From: Epilithonimonas vandammei
Lineage (GTDB): Bacteria; Bacteroidota; Bacteroidia; Flavobacteriales; Weeksellaceae
Direction: 5' to 3'
NCBI RefSeq assembly: GCF_003860525.1
Contig: NZ_CP034161.1
Location: 1,302,001 to 1,366,000 of the forward strand
DNA length: 64,000 nucleotides
This document shows, in pieces, positions 17,536 through 26,781 of the stretch (the first letter of the stretch is position 1; the number at the start of each line of letters is the position of its first letter). The notes under the pieces are model-generated. The model searched no databases, had not been told where the DNA came from, and saw only the letters and a program-made list of their open reading frames with translations. A program made the position numbers and the translations under genes.

Positions 17536-18750
17536 ATGAGACAGAACCAAAAATCAGCTGCCATCGGCTTCATTTTTATTACATTACTGATCGATATTAC
17601 GGGCTGGGGAATTATTATTCCTGTGGTTCCTAAATTGATAGAGGAACTTATCCAGGCAGATGTGAGTGAGGCAGCAAAATATGGAGGCTGGCTCAGTTTT
17701 GCCTATGCTTTCATCCAGTTTGTTTTTTCACCGCTTGTGGGCAATCTTAGTGATAAGTATGGCAGGAGACCCGTTATTTTGTTGTCCCTTTTCGGATTTT
17801 CAGTTGACTATATTTTTCTTGCATTGTCACCAACCATCTGGTGGCTGTTTGTCGGCAGAATTATTGCCGGAATAACAGGGGCAAGTGTCACAACGGCAAG
17901 TGCCTATATTGCTGATATATCTACGGATGAAGATCGCGCTAAGAATTTTGGGTTGATCGGTGCTGCATTTGGGATCGGATTCATCATTGGCCCTGTGCTT
18001 GGAGGTGTTTTAGGTCATTATGGATCCAGGGTTCCTTTTTACGCAGCAGCTGCTCTCTGCCTTATCAATTTTGTTTATGGCTACTTTATTTTGCCGGAAA
18101 GTTTGCCAAAAGAAAACAGACGCGCACTGGATTGGAAAAGAGCGAATCCTATTGGTTCATTCAAATTTCTGAAAAAGCATCCTGAGATATCAGGACTAAC
18201 CACAGCTCTGATTCTCATTTACATTGGTGGTCACGCTGTACAAAGCAACTGGAGTTTCTATACGATGTATCGTTTTGGCTGGGACGAGCGGATGATAGGG
18301 ATTTCTTTAGGTGTTGTTGGACTGATGGTGGGGCTGGTTCAAGGATTATTAATTCGTTGGATCAATCCTAAGCTAGGTGATCAGAAAAGCGTTTTATATG
18401 GATTGTTACTATATGCAATTGGGATGTTACTGTATGCTTTTGCATCAGAGGGTTGGATGATGCTTGCATTTACTGTACCATATTGTCTTGGAGGTATTTG
18501 CGGCCCGGCTTTGCAGTCCATCATCACTAAAAATATTCCGTCCAATGAGCAAGGTGAGTTGCAGGGTGCACTTACCAGTCTTATGAGTGCCACATCCATT
18601 ATTGGTCCGCCACTTATGACACAGCTTTTCTACTATTTCACGCATAAAAATGCACCGTTTCTGTTTCCTGGTGCGCCATTTTTTTTAGCGTTTCTTCTTT
18701 TCCTTGTAGGACTGTATTTTGTTTATAATACTTTTTCTAGTAAAAAATGA
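17536..18750 (+). CDS. TCR/Tet-family MFS efflux transporter
   Basis: The 404-residue product has about 12 transmembrane segments and the drug/H+ antiporter signatures of the TetA branch: motif [14 protein letters not shown] near residue 71, and motif C-like [19 protein letters not shown] near residues 140-158. An early Asp-containing segment [16 protein letters not shown] is also typical of this group. It sits in the inner membrane and probably exports a small toxic compound. Tetracycline resistance cannot be assumed because chromosomal relatives have varied substrates. No divergent TetR-type gene is present. Confidence 0.88.
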   Translation: MRQNQKSAAIGFIFITLLIDITGWGIIIPVVPKLIEELIQADVSEAAKYGGWLSFAYAFIQFVFSPLVGNLSDKYGRRPVILLSLFGFSVDYIFLALSPTIWWLFVGRIIAGITGASVTTASAYIADISTDEDRAKNFGLIGAAFGIGFIIGPVLGGVLGHYGSRVPFYAAAALCLINFVYGYFILPESLPKENRRALDWKRANPIGSFKFLKKHPEISGLTTALILIYIGGHAVQSNWSFYTMYRFGWDERMIGISLGVVGLMVGLVQGLLIRWINPKLGDQKSVLYGLLLYAIGMLLYAFASEGWMMLAFTVPYCLGGICGPALQSIITKNIPSNEQGELQGALTSLMSATSIIGPPLMTQLFYYFTHKNAPFLFPGAPFFLAFLLFLVGLYFVYNTFSSKK

Positions 18751-18856
18751 TAAGTTGATTATTTAATTTATTTACAGTGATTTAGTCATTTGGACTACAT
18801 AATGATTTTTATGAAAAAATTATCATTACGTCTGTATTAGTTAAGTTTATGTTTAT

Positions 18857-18864
18857 TAATTTTG
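18857..18864 (+). promoter_or_regulatory. Possible promoter -7 box for tatA
   Basis: TAATTTTG fits TAnnTTTG but lies only 4 bases before the tatA ATG, so the transcript would be almost leaderless. A chance match in AT-rich DNA is possible. Confidence 0.35.
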
Positions 18865-18868
18865 TACT

Positions 18869-19192
18869 ATGGAATTGAGCTTAGGAGAAATGCTGCTGAT
18901 TGCCTTGGCAATCGTTGTTTTATTTGGCCCGGATAAACTGCCCGAGATTGCAAGAGGCTTGGGAGAAGGCGTGCGCAAAATGAAAGGTGCAGTAGAAGAC
19001 ATTAAAACCGAGATAATGAAAGAAGCGGATAATCCGGTCTCCGAAATCAAAAAAGAAATTGAAAAAGTAAAACAGTCTGCACAGGAATTCAATCCTCTGG
19101 CGGAAAAAAATACGCAGGAAGCACTTGCACAGCGAACCCCAAAAATCGATCTTTCCGAGGACGATACTCACCAAGGTCCTGTTAGCAGATAA
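18869..19192 (+). CDS. tatA: Twin-arginine translocase subunit TatA/TatE
   Basis: This 107-residue TatA-type protein has a short N-terminal membrane helix (MLLIALAIVVLFGP, about residues 8-21), the conserved FGPDKLPEIARGLG hinge, and an amphipathic helix (about 25-45), followed by a charged, poorly conserved tail. TatA oligomers form the passage for folded proteins through the inner membrane together with TatC, which is not in this window. It is 3 bases before the PAP2 gene, so the two are probably co-transcribed. Confidence 0.93.
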   Translation: MELSLGEMLLIALAIVVLFGPDKLPEIARGLGEGVRKMKGAVEDIKTEIMKEADNPVSEIKKEIEKVKQSAQEFNPLAEKNTQEALAQRTPKIDLSEDDTHQGPVSR

Positions 19193-19195
19193 CTT

Positions 19196-19750
19196 ATGAA
19201 CGGGTTAATTGAGAAAGATCAGCAGTTATTATTGTTCCTGAATGGGCTTGGCAGCTCGTCGTTTGATCCTTTATGGCTGATGATTACAGGGAAATGGTTT
19301 TGGGTGCCATTTTACATCATCCTCGCTTACTATCTTTTCAAGAGTTTTCCTCTTAAAAAATTTATATTTATACTTATATTTTTGGCTATCGGGATTGCAA
19401 TTTCAGATCAGCTGGCTGGAATTTTCAAAATCGGAGTTTCCCGATTACGGCCTTGTCATACCGAAGCTTTGATGTCTAAGATGCGTCTTGTAACCTGCGG
19501 AGGACAGTTCGGATTTTATTCTTCACACGCATCCAATTCATTTTTTCTGGTCAGTTTTTTATCTATGCTTATTGGGAAAAAATATCAGTTTTTACCATAT
19601 ATTCTCTTTTTGTGGGCTATACTAGTTTCTTACAGCAGAATATATCTTGGAGTCCATTTTCCGTTGGATGTTGCGTTTGGTGCTGGCGTAGGATTTCTAT
19701 TGGGTGGTTTCTTGGCCACACTTACCAAAAAAGTTTTAGCAAAGAATTAG
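19196..19750 (+). CDS. PAP2-family membrane phosphatase
   Basis: A 184-residue integral membrane acid phosphatase. The three PAP2 catalytic motifs are present: KIGVSRLRP (near residue 77), SSHAS with its catalytic His (near 104) and SRIYLGVHFPLD (near 147-158). Likely substrates are undecaprenyl diphosphate or a related lipid phosphate recycled in wall synthesis. The exact lipid cannot be read from sequence. It follows tatA by 3 bases and is followed by a family B repeat. Confidence 0.9.
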   Translation: MNGLIEKDQQLLLFLNGLGSSSFDPLWLMITGKWFWVPFYIILAYYLFKSFPLKKFIFILIFLAIGIAISDQLAGIFKIGVSRLRPCHTEALMSKMRLVTCGGQFGFYSSHASNSFFLVSFLSMLIGKKYQFLPYILFLWAILVSYSRIYLGVHFPLDVAFGAGVGFLLGGFLATLTKKVLAKN

Positions 19751-19759
19751 ATTTCTTTA

Positions 19760-19861
19760 GGAGCTTTATCCCGCTATCCACTATATCTTTTTTTCGTTCA
19801 GCCGGCATCGCTTCGCTCGCCGCCTTCATTCAAAAAAGGATGCCGTTACTATCGGGGCTAG
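19760..19861. repeat. Dispersed repeat family B, copy at 19.8 kb
   Basis: The element starts GGAGCTTTATCCCGCTATCC and ends AAAAAAGGATGCCGTTACTA then TCGGGGCTAG. The roughly 45-base centre is GC-rich with clustered CGC/GCG runs and differs from the centres of the other copies. It lies between the convergent PAP2 and rlmH genes. Confidence 0.8.
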
Positions 19862-19920
19862 TTGGCAATTCGGCATATTTTAATCACTATACTCAATAGA
19901 ATAAATTCCGGCGTTGCCTT

Positions 19921-20394
19921 CTAATCGTTATGATAGGGCTTGCCTTGGAGAATAGTAGCAGCACGGTAGATTTGTTCCACAAAAAACAGACGGATCATCT
20001 GATGCGTAAAAGTCATTTTGGACAGAGAGATTTTTTCGTTGGCTCTGTTATAGATTTCCTCCGAAAAACCATAAGCGCCGCCTACCAGAAAATGAATTTT
20101 TTTTACAGAATTTCCCATCCAGAAATCTATTTTCTCCGAGAACTCACGGCTGGTAAACTGTTTGCCTTTTTCATCCAGAATAATAACAAGATCAGAAGCA
20201 TCGATATGGTTTTGGAAAAGTTTCGCTTCTTCTTTCTTTAGCTGGTCAGGAGTTAAGTTTTTGGCATTCTTAACATCCGGAATTTCCATCAGTTCAAAAT
20301 TCCAGTGTTTTGGTAATCTTGGAAGATAATATTTCATCAGAGAAACAATTTCCTTATCGTCAGTTTTTCCGATGCAGATCAAATTGATACGCAT
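19921..20394 (-). CDS. rlmH: 23S rRNA pseudouridine-1915 N3-methyltransferase RlmH
   Basis: The 157-residue SPOUT-fold methyltransferase uses S-adenosylmethionine to methylate pseudouridine 1915 in helix 69 of 23S rRNA. Family signatures are visible: LDEKGKQFTSREFSEKI in the middle, FLVGGAYGFSEEIYNRA (knot glycine region), and LSKMTFTHQMIRLFFVEQIYRA with the PYHN(D) tail at the C-terminus. Length is normal. It is divergent from the YihY gene across only 29 bases that hold two facing -7 boxes. Confidence 0.96.
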   Translation of the reverse strand: MRINLICIGKTDDKEIVSLMKYYLPRLPKHWNFELMEIPDVKNAKNLTPDQLKKEEAKLFQNHIDASDLVIILDEKGKQFTSREFSEKIDFWMGNSVKKIHFLVGGAYGFSEEIYNRANEKISLSKMTFTHQMIRLFFVEQIYRAATILQGKPYHND

Positions 20395-20398
20395 TTAG

Positions 20399-20419
20399 TA
20401 TATTTGTAAAGCAAAGATA
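20399..20419. promoter_or_regulatory. Back-to-back -7 boxes for yihY (+) and rlmH (-)
   Basis: TATATTTG on the plus strand (20399-20406) precedes the yihY-like ATG at 20424. TATCTTTG on the minus strand (20419-20412) precedes the rlmH ATG at 20394. Each promoter's upstream part lies inside the other gene, so the two polymerases would compete for the same 60-80 bases. Confidence 0.55.
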
Positions 20420-20423
20420 AAGA

Positions 20424-21362
20424 ATGGCAAAAAAGATACAGCGCTTTTTTTCAAGAATCCAGAATTTTTTTGACGGAATACATATTCCGGTTTTGGGTAT
20501 ATCTTTATGGAAGATGCTTTCTATCTATCTAGATGCTATTTTCAAGAATCCTTTGGGACGGCAGGCTGCAAGTATCTCCTGGAGTTTTTTCCTCAGTTTA
20601 TTTCCAATGATTCTTTTCTTCCTATCTGTTTTGCCTTTTATGCCGCATTATGACAAGCTTCAGTTTTATATCTTTGAAGTGCTGATGCCGAAAGTATTTC
20701 CATCTCATATGCAGAGCGACGTGACGGGTTACATCCAGTCCAGCCTAATTCCGAATATGAAATCCATAAGTAATTTTACGATTCTTTTATCCTTCATATT
20801 TGCGACCAACGGCTGTTTTTCCCTTATTAACGGATTTAACAGGAATACAGAACTTCAGCGAACTTTTGTAAAAGAATATCTTCTGGCGATGCTTATTACA
20901 ATATGTTTCCTGAGTTTTGTCTGTCTATCGATTTTTGGAATTTATTACAGTGAGGTTGTGCTCAAACTGTTTACACCGGCTTACGATATTTCCTGGTTTA
21001 CAAAAAACCTAACCAAGATCATCGGATTTATATCATTTCCTTTGTTCTATTTTATCCTTCTCACTTTGTTTTACTGGATAGGCTGCATCAAAATCACAAG
21101 GTTGAGAGAAGCTTTTCCAGGCGCAGTTCTAACAACCGTTTTATTTGTAATACTGACTTATTTCTTTGCCATTTACGTTGCAAATATTGCAAGATATAAT
21201 GTACTATATGGTTCCATTGGCTCCATTATTTTGGTAATGGTTTGGGTCAATGTCAATGTTTTTCTTGTATTGATGGGTAACGAACTGAATCTGGCTATTA
21301 AAAAAGTCAAACTGGAAAAACTGATTCGTGAAGAAATGACTTCAGGCGCAATAGAAGCTTAG
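20424..21362 (+). CDS. YihY/BrkB-family inner membrane protein
   Basis: The 312-residue product has the YihY (formerly RNase BN, virulence factor BrkB) pattern: GRQAASISWSFFLSLFPMILFFLSVLP near residues 48-75, about six transmembrane segments, the NGFNR motif near 136, and YGSIGSIILVMVWVNVNVFLVLMGNELN near 260-290. The old RNase BN name is known to be wrong for this family. Its transport or envelope role is not settled. The gene is monocistronic and ends before a family A inverted repeat. Confidence 0.9.
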   Translation: MAKKIQRFFSRIQNFFDGIHIPVLGISLWKMLSIYLDAIFKNPLGRQAASISWSFFLSLFPMILFFLSVLPFMPHYDKLQFYIFEVLMPKVFPSHMQSDVTGYIQSSLIPNMKSISNFTILLSFIFATNGCFSLINGFNRNTELQRTFVKEYLLAMLITICFLSFVCLSIFGIYYSEVVLKLFTPAYDISWFTKNLTKIIGFISFPLFYFILLTLFYWIGCIKITRLREAFPGAVLTTVLFVILTYFFAIYVANIARYNVLYGSIGSIILVMVWVNVNVFLVLMGNELNLAIKKVKLEKLIREEMTSGAIEA

Positions 21363-21410
21363 AGATTGTTTAAATTTTATTTATTGATTTATCCCAAATT
21401 ACTGAATATG

Positions 21411-21488
21411 GCTTCGACAGGCTCAGCCTGACAACGCTAAAATATCACGATTAGTATTAGTGATGTCACCCTGAGCTTGTCGAAGGGG
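21411..21488. repeat. Dispersed inverted repeat family A, copy 1
   Basis: Arms CTTCGACAGGCTCAGCCTGA and CACCCTGAGCTTGTCGAAGG are near-complementary (about 20 bp with few mismatches) around a 35-base centre. It lies between the convergent yihY-like and nhaA genes and could act as a bidirectional hairpin. Confidence 0.85.
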
Positions 21489-21541
21489 TTATTGTAAAAA
21501 TAGACGTTCCTGTAATTGCTATAAATTATTTAAAATTAAAT

Positions 21542-22711
21542 TTAAACGGGCAAAGAACTTTTCTTTTTAGTCTTTAAAATGATAAAACCTACAATTCCGG
21601 AAAGAACCGAAGCAAATAAAATACTTATTTTAGAAATATCCTGATTCTCTATATTTCCAGGGAATGCCAAAAGCGATACAAATATCGACATTGTAAAGCC
21701 AATTCCCGCCAGAAAACCGGCGCCAATCATTTCTTTCCAAGCTGAAAACGCAGGTAATTCGCCTAGCTTAAATCTAATTGCTAAAAATGAAAAAAGATTG
21801 ATTCCCAATACTTTGCCAGCAAATAACCCGAAAATAATCCCCAAACTCAGCGGACTTACAAAATGATCCAAAACTTCAGCTTGAAACGTTATGTTCGTAT
21901 TGGCCAAGGCAAAAATCGGCATTATGAAAAAGCTTACGGGAATATGAAGCTGTTCTTCCAATTTTTCCAATGGTGAAATCTCAGCATCAGACACATTTGT
22001 TGGAATCGTAAATGCTAATATTACACCTGCAATAGTTGCGTGGATGCCAGAATGATGCATAAAATACCATAGAAATAGTCCCGGAACAAGATAGAAAATG
22101 ATTTTTGTAACCTTTAGCTTATTGAGGATTATCAGTAAAAGTGTGATTCCGCCACAAACACCGAGGGAGAGCCAATCAATAGAATCGGTATAAAATAATG
22201 CGATCACAATGATAGCGCCCAGATCATCTACAATCGCTAATGCGCTTAGAAATATTTTTAAGGAATTGGGGACACTTTTGCCCAGCAAAGAAATGATAGC
22301 CAATGAAAAAGCAATATCAGTCGCCATTGGAATAGCCCAGCCGTTTTTATAATCTGTACTGTGATTGAAAGCTATAAAAATCAGCGCAGGAATCAGCATT
22401 CCGCCAATCGCTGCAAAAATGGGAAGGCTTGCTTTTTTGATATCAGATAATTCGCCTTCAACCAATTCCCGTTTGATTTCCAGTCCCACTAGTAGGAAGA
22501 AAATAGCCATTAAGCCATCATTGATCCACACTGACAAAGAATAATTCAGATGAAAAATCTCTGTCCCGATTTTTGTATCCAAAAAATTCTGGAAACCTTC
22601 GGCTGAAGAAGTGTTGGCAATAATCAATGATAAAAAAACGCACAGAATAAGAAGGATTCCGGAAGTCTTGCTGCTATGGAAAAATTTCTGAAAGTATTTT
22701 GATAATTCCAT
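21542..22711 (-). CDS. nhaA: Na+/H+ antiporter NhaA
   Basis: The protein is 389 residues with about 11-12 membrane helices. It carries the NhaA signatures FFLLVGLEIKRELVEGELS (near residue 72), MATDIAFSLAIISLLG (near 128) and FLSALAIVDDLGAIIVIALFY (near 155-175), which holds the two aspartates of the ion site (VDDLGA). It exchanges sodium for protons to control pH and salt. The ATG directly abuts the stop of the relA/spoT gene, so the two are read as an operon. Confidence 0.96.
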   Translation of the reverse strand: MELSKYFQKFFHSSKTSGILLILCVFLSLIIANTSSAEGFQNFLDTKIGTEIFHLNYSLSVWINDGLMAIFFLLVGLEIKRELVEGELSDIKKASLPIFAAIGGMLIPALIFIAFNHSTDYKNGWAIPMATDIAFSLAIISLLGKSVPNSLKIFLSALAIVDDLGAIIVIALFYTDSIDWLSLGVCGGITLLLIILNKLKVTKIIFYLVPGLFLWYFMHHSGIHATIAGVILAFTIPTNVSDAEISPLEKLEEQLHIPVSFFIMPIFALANTNITFQAEVLDHFVSPLSLGIIFGLFAGKVLGINLFSFLAIRFKLGELPAFSAWKEMIGAGFLAGIGFTMSIFVSLLAFPGNIENQDISKISILFASVLSGIVGFIILKTKKKSSLPV

Positions 22712-24913
22712 CTAAACTCTTTTAACTTTAGACACCCCGTTAATTGCTTTCAGCTGTTTGAATGTTTCTTCCAGCTGACTCTTATTCTTAACTTCCAGAT
22801 TGATATTACCTGTGAAAATACCATCATTGGAAGCTATGCTCATACTTTTCATATCCATACTCATATTATTACTGATGACAGCGGTAATGTCATTAATCAT
22901 TCCTATTCTGTCCAGACCTTCAATTTCGATTTTTATTCTGTTCTTGAAACTTTCCGCATTCACCCATTTTGCCTGCAGCACGCGATAGTCATAGTTGGCT
23001 CTAAGATTAATCGCATTAGGACAATTGTCATTATGAACTTTGATGCCGTCAGAAATGGTTATAAACCCAAAAATCTTATCACCGGGAATCACCGTACAGC
23101 ATTTGGCAAAAGTGTAGTTGAGTTTCTCTTCATCCTTGCCGAAGACAATCATATCCAGATTTGAGTCTATCTTTTCTACATATTCTTCTTTATTGGAAGA
23201 TTTTCGGAAACGATTTAGGAGGTTACTGAGAATACCCTTTTTGTCGGAATATCTTTTGATATCGCTGATGTCGAATGTGCCGTTCTGAAAACCAAGGAAA
23301 AGATCCTGAGACGTTTTCAGGTTAAGGAATTTTTGCAGTCCGTTCACTTCTTCTTCACTGAAATTCAGCTTGGCGTGACGCATTTTTCTCTGAAGAATTT
23401 CTTTTCCTTCGGCAGTATTCTGATTTTTTTCAGAATTAAGGATGTTTTTTATTTTCGATTTAGCTTTGGAAGTGACTACAAACTCCAGCCAGTCAGCTTT
23501 GGGTTTTTGATTTTGTGATGACAGAATATCTATCTGGTCACCATTCTGAAGCACATAACTGATCGGAACCAGCTTTCCGTTGATTTTGGCGCCCAGACAT
23601 TTCATACCTAGATCTGTGTGAACTGAGAAAGCAAAATCCAAAGCTGTAGCACCGATTGGCAGAATTTTGATCTCACCTTTTGGCGTAAAAACAAATACTT
23701 CTTTTGAATAAAGGTTGAGTTTGATGTTGTCTAGCAGTTCCGATGTAGAAAGATTCTGCTGCTGTTCCAAGACCTCACGGATCTCAGAAACCCAGCTTTC
23801 AAATCGCTGGTCATCACTGTTTTTTCGGTAGCCTTCTTTGTATTTATAGTGTGCGGCAACACCTTTTTCTGCAATGTCATCCATTCTCTCGGAACGGATC
23901 TGTACCTCAATCCATTTTCTATCCGGACCCATCACCGTAAGATGTAAACTTTCGTAACCTGTAGATCTCGGTTGGGAGATCCAGTCGCGCATTCGGGAAG
24001 GATTGCTTTGGTAGAGATCCGTTACGATGGAGTAAATCTTCCAGGCTAGGAACTTTTCGTTCTTTGGGTCAGATTTATAAATGATCCTGATCGCATAGTT
24101 ATCATAAACTTCCTCGAATGTAACATTCTGCTTCAGCATTTTTCTGTAAATAGAGCTGATGGCTTTTGCCCGTCCTTTGATGGTGAAGTTCAGTTTTTCC
24201 TCTTTGAGTTGCTCGGAAACTTCTTTTTTGAATTCCTCAACATATTTCTCGCGGCCTTCTTTTGCCACTTCCAATTTGTTCAGGATCTCATTATAAACAT
24301 CGGGATTATTATATTTCAGCGAAAGATCTTCTAATTCAGATTTGATGGAGTATAAGCCAAACCTGTGAGCCAGAGGTGCGTAGATGTATGCTGTCTCAGA
24401 CGCAATTTTTTTCTGCTTCGCGGGATGCATACTTTCCAGCGTTCTCATATTGTGAAGTCGATCAGCAATCTTAATGAGAATCACACGAAAATCTTCGGAA
24501 AGCGTTAGCAATAATTTACGGTAATTTTCTGACTGAACCGAGATATTCTGCTGGTTCATCACGGAAATCTTAGTTAGTCCGTTTACAATATCAGCGATAT
24601 TTTTCCCGAAAATCTTTTTGAGATCTTCGTAAGTATATTCGGAATCCTCTATTACATCGTGTAACAAAGCGCATGCAATGCTTGTTGCACCCAAACCAAT
24701 TTCATTCGCAACTATTTTGGCGACTTCTATTGGGTGATAGATATAGGGTTCACCTGTTTTCCTGCGCTGGTCCTTATGCGCATCCAGAGCAATGTCAAAC
24801 GCCTTTCGGATGAGTTTGTTCTGTTCCTCGTCTAGCGTCCGGTAGGTGTTGGAAATGAGGTCTTTATATCTTGCAAGGATTTCCTTGTTTTCTTTCTCTA
24901 AATCGTAAATCAT
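22712..24913 (-). CDS. RelA/SpoT-family (p)ppGpp synthetase/hydrolase
   Basis: This is a long RSH protein of 733 residues. It has an HD hydrolase domain (about 45-195, with HDVIEDSEYT), a synthetase domain (about 235-350, with RPRSTGYESLHLTVMG-like segment), a TGS domain (about 390-450, VFTPKGEIKILPIGATALDFAF) and a C-terminal ACT domain (about 655-733). Both active regions look intact, so it probably makes and degrades (p)ppGpp. It is the only RSH gene in the window. It precedes nhaA with no gap. Confidence 0.95.
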   Translation of the reverse strand: MIYDLEKENKEILARYKDLISNTYRTLDEEQNKLIRKAFDIALDAHKDQRRKTGEPYIYHPIEVAKIVANEIGLGATSIACALLHDVIEDSEYTYEDLKKIFGKNIADIVNGLTKISVMNQQNISVQSENYRKLLLTLSEDFRVILIKIADRLHNMRTLESMHPAKQKKIASETAYIYAPLAHRFGLYSIKSELEDLSLKYNNPDVYNEILNKLEVAKEGREKYVEEFKKEVSEQLKEEKLNFTIKGRAKAISSIYRKMLKQNVTFEEVYDNYAIRIIYKSDPKNEKFLAWKIYSIVTDLYQSNPSRMRDWISQPRSTGYESLHLTVMGPDRKWIEVQIRSERMDDIAEKGVAAHYKYKEGYRKNSDDQRFESWVSEIREVLEQQQNLSTSELLDNIKLNLYSKEVFVFTPKGEIKILPIGATALDFAFSVHTDLGMKCLGAKINGKLVPISYVLQNGDQIDILSSQNQKPKADWLEFVVTSKAKSKIKNILNSEKNQNTAEGKEILQRKMRHAKLNFSEEEVNGLQKFLNLKTSQDLFLGFQNGTFDISDIKRYSDKKGILSNLLNRFRKSSNKEEYVEKIDSNLDMIVFGKDEEKLNYTFAKCCTVIPGDKIFGFITISDGIKVHNDNCPNAINLRANYDYRVLQAKWVNAESFKNRIKIEIEGLDRIGMINDITAVISNNMSMDMKSMSIASNDGIFTGNINLEVKNKSQLEETFKQLKAINGVSKVKRV

Positions 24914-25118
24914 CTAAATCGTGTAAATGAGTAACGAATATACTAAAAAATACAAAAAAAGTCAAAAGCTAACCTGCTAATTCCAAGGATTAATTTATTA
25001 ATTTTAATTCCATTCCTAATGTGATGAAAAAAGGGTGTTTTGTATTTATTTTGCAAAAAATTAATAATTACCCCTATTAATTTTATATATTAGTGTTTTA
25101 AAAACATAAAATATAGAT

Positions 25119-26561
25119 ATGGAAGAGGGTTTTTTGAGTGGTTATCCAGCGATAAATGATATTTATGATGAGATGATGTCCGGTAATGTGGTAAGAAATC
25201 ATTATAGGGATTTTGTGAACGGTTTTTCCAAGTTTGATGTTTCTGAGATGGACCAGAAAAATGACCTTGCGAAGAAACTTTTTATGACGCAGGGGATTAC
25301 TTTCACAGTTTATAATGATGGTGAAGGAATCGAAAAGATTTTTCCTTTTGATGTGGTTCCAAGGATTATCCAATCATCAGAATGGGAATTTATACAGAAA
25401 GGAATTAAACAAAGACTGAAGGCTCTCAATATTTTTCTTAAGGATGTTTATCATCAGCAATTTATTATAAAAGATGAGGTTTTGCCTTCTTCATTGGTTT
25501 ATACCTGTCCCAATTATCTTCGTGAAATGATAAATGTTGATGTACCGTTTGATATCTATACACACATCAGCGGAATCGACCTTATCCGAGATTATGACGG
25601 GAGTTATTATGTTTTAGAAGATAATCTCAGAACGCCTTCCGGAGTGAGTTATATGCTGGAAAATCGAAAAATGAGCTATCGGCTTTTTCCTAATATTTTG
25701 CCTAATATCAAGGTTAAACAAGTTAATATCTATCCTGATTTATTAATAAAAAATCTATTGTCATTTGGTCGCCAAATCAGTGCAAAACCAAATGTGGTTT
25801 TATTGACACCGGGGATTTTCAATTCCGCTTATTTTGAACATACAACTTTAGCCCGATTAATGGGAATCGAATTGGTGGAAGGTCGTGATTTGGTGGTTCA
25901 AAATCATCAGGTTTATATGAAAACTACGAAAGGTCTTAAAAAAGTAGATGTCATTTACAGAAGAGTTGATGATGAATTTATTGATCCGTTGGTTTTCCGT
26001 CAAGACAGTGTTTTGGGTGTTCCTGGTTTGTATCACGCTTACAGAAAAGGAAATGTTATTATCGTGAATGCAATGGGAAATGGTGTTGCCGATGATAAAG
26101 CGATTTATTCTTACGTTCCCGATATGATTCGGTATTATTTGGGCGAAGAACCTATTCTGAAAAGCGTTCCAACTTACCGAATGGAAAATATGGACGAACG
26201 GAAATACGCCATAGAAAATATGCACAAAATGGTGGTCAAAAAAACCAATGAAAGTGGCGGTTACGGAATGCTAATCGGAGACAAAGCCACCGATGAAGAA
26301 ATCGCTGAATTCACAAAACAAATCAATCTTAATCCAAGAAGTTATATCGCACAACCAATCATCAAACTTTCTACTGCACCTTGTTATATCAACGGTGTTT
26401 TGCAACCTAGAAGAGTAGATTTGAGACCTTTCGCATTGTACGGTCCTGATGGAATTGACATCGTTCCGGGTGGATTAACAAGAGTTGCGCTGAAAGAAGG
26501 CTCAATCGTTGTGAATTCTTCTCAAGGTGGCGGTTCCAAAGATACTTGGGTCGTAGATTAA
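25119..26561 (+). CDS. Circularly permuted type 2 ATP-grasp protein
   Basis: The 480-residue product belongs to COG2308. Recognisable blocks are FPFDVVPRII (near 72), YVLEDNLRTPSGVSYMLENR (near 165-185), VDVIYRRVDDEFIDPLVFR (near 275) and the C-terminal SYIAQPIIKLSTAPC with RPFALYG. ATP-grasp enzymes join a carboxylate to an amine using ATP, and this subfamily is predicted to make peptide-type bonds. It starts a conserved trio with the alpha-E and transglutaminase genes that follow. The real substrate is not known. A family A repeat separates it from the next gene. Confidence 0.88.
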   Translation: MEEGFLSGYPAINDIYDEMMSGNVVRNHYRDFVNGFSKFDVSEMDQKNDLAKKLFMTQGITFTVYNDGEGIEKIFPFDVVPRIIQSSEWEFIQKGIKQRLKALNIFLKDVYHQQFIIKDEVLPSSLVYTCPNYLREMINVDVPFDIYTHISGIDLIRDYDGSYYVLEDNLRTPSGVSYMLENRKMSYRLFPNILPNIKVKQVNIYPDLLIKNLLSFGRQISAKPNVVLLTPGIFNSAYFEHTTLARLMGIELVEGRDLVVQNHQVYMKTTKGLKKVDVIYRRVDDEFIDPLVFRQDSVLGVPGLYHAYRKGNVIIVNAMGNGVADDKAIYSYVPDMIRYYLGEEPILKSVPTYRMENMDERKYAIENMHKMVVKKTNESGGYGMLIGDKATDEEIAEFTKQINLNPRSYIAQPIIKLSTAPCYINGVLQPRRVDLRPFALYGPDGIDIVPGGLTRVALKEGSIVVNSSQGGGSKDTWVVD

Positions 26562-26608
26562 TTATAATTGATGAATGATAAATGATGAAAGATTTAAAAA
26601 AAGTAAAT

Positions 26609-26682
26609 GGCTTCGACAGGCTCAGCCTAACAATGATAATAGAATATTGGTATTAGAGATGTCATCCTGAGCTTGTCGAAGG
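26609..26682. repeat. Dispersed inverted repeat family A, copy 2
   Basis: GGCTTCGACAGGCTCAGCCT and GTCATCCTGAGCTTGTCGAA flank a 33-base centre, matching the copies at 21.4 and 29.1 kb. It sits inside the ATP-grasp/alpha-E spacer between genes in the same direction. Confidence 0.85.
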
Positions 26683-26781
26683 ATTTGTTGTTAAAAATTC
26701 TCTATTGATTAAATGTTGTTCATTATTAATTAAAAGGAGCAATCTAAATACTAAAAACCATAAACAAAACACTAATAAATA

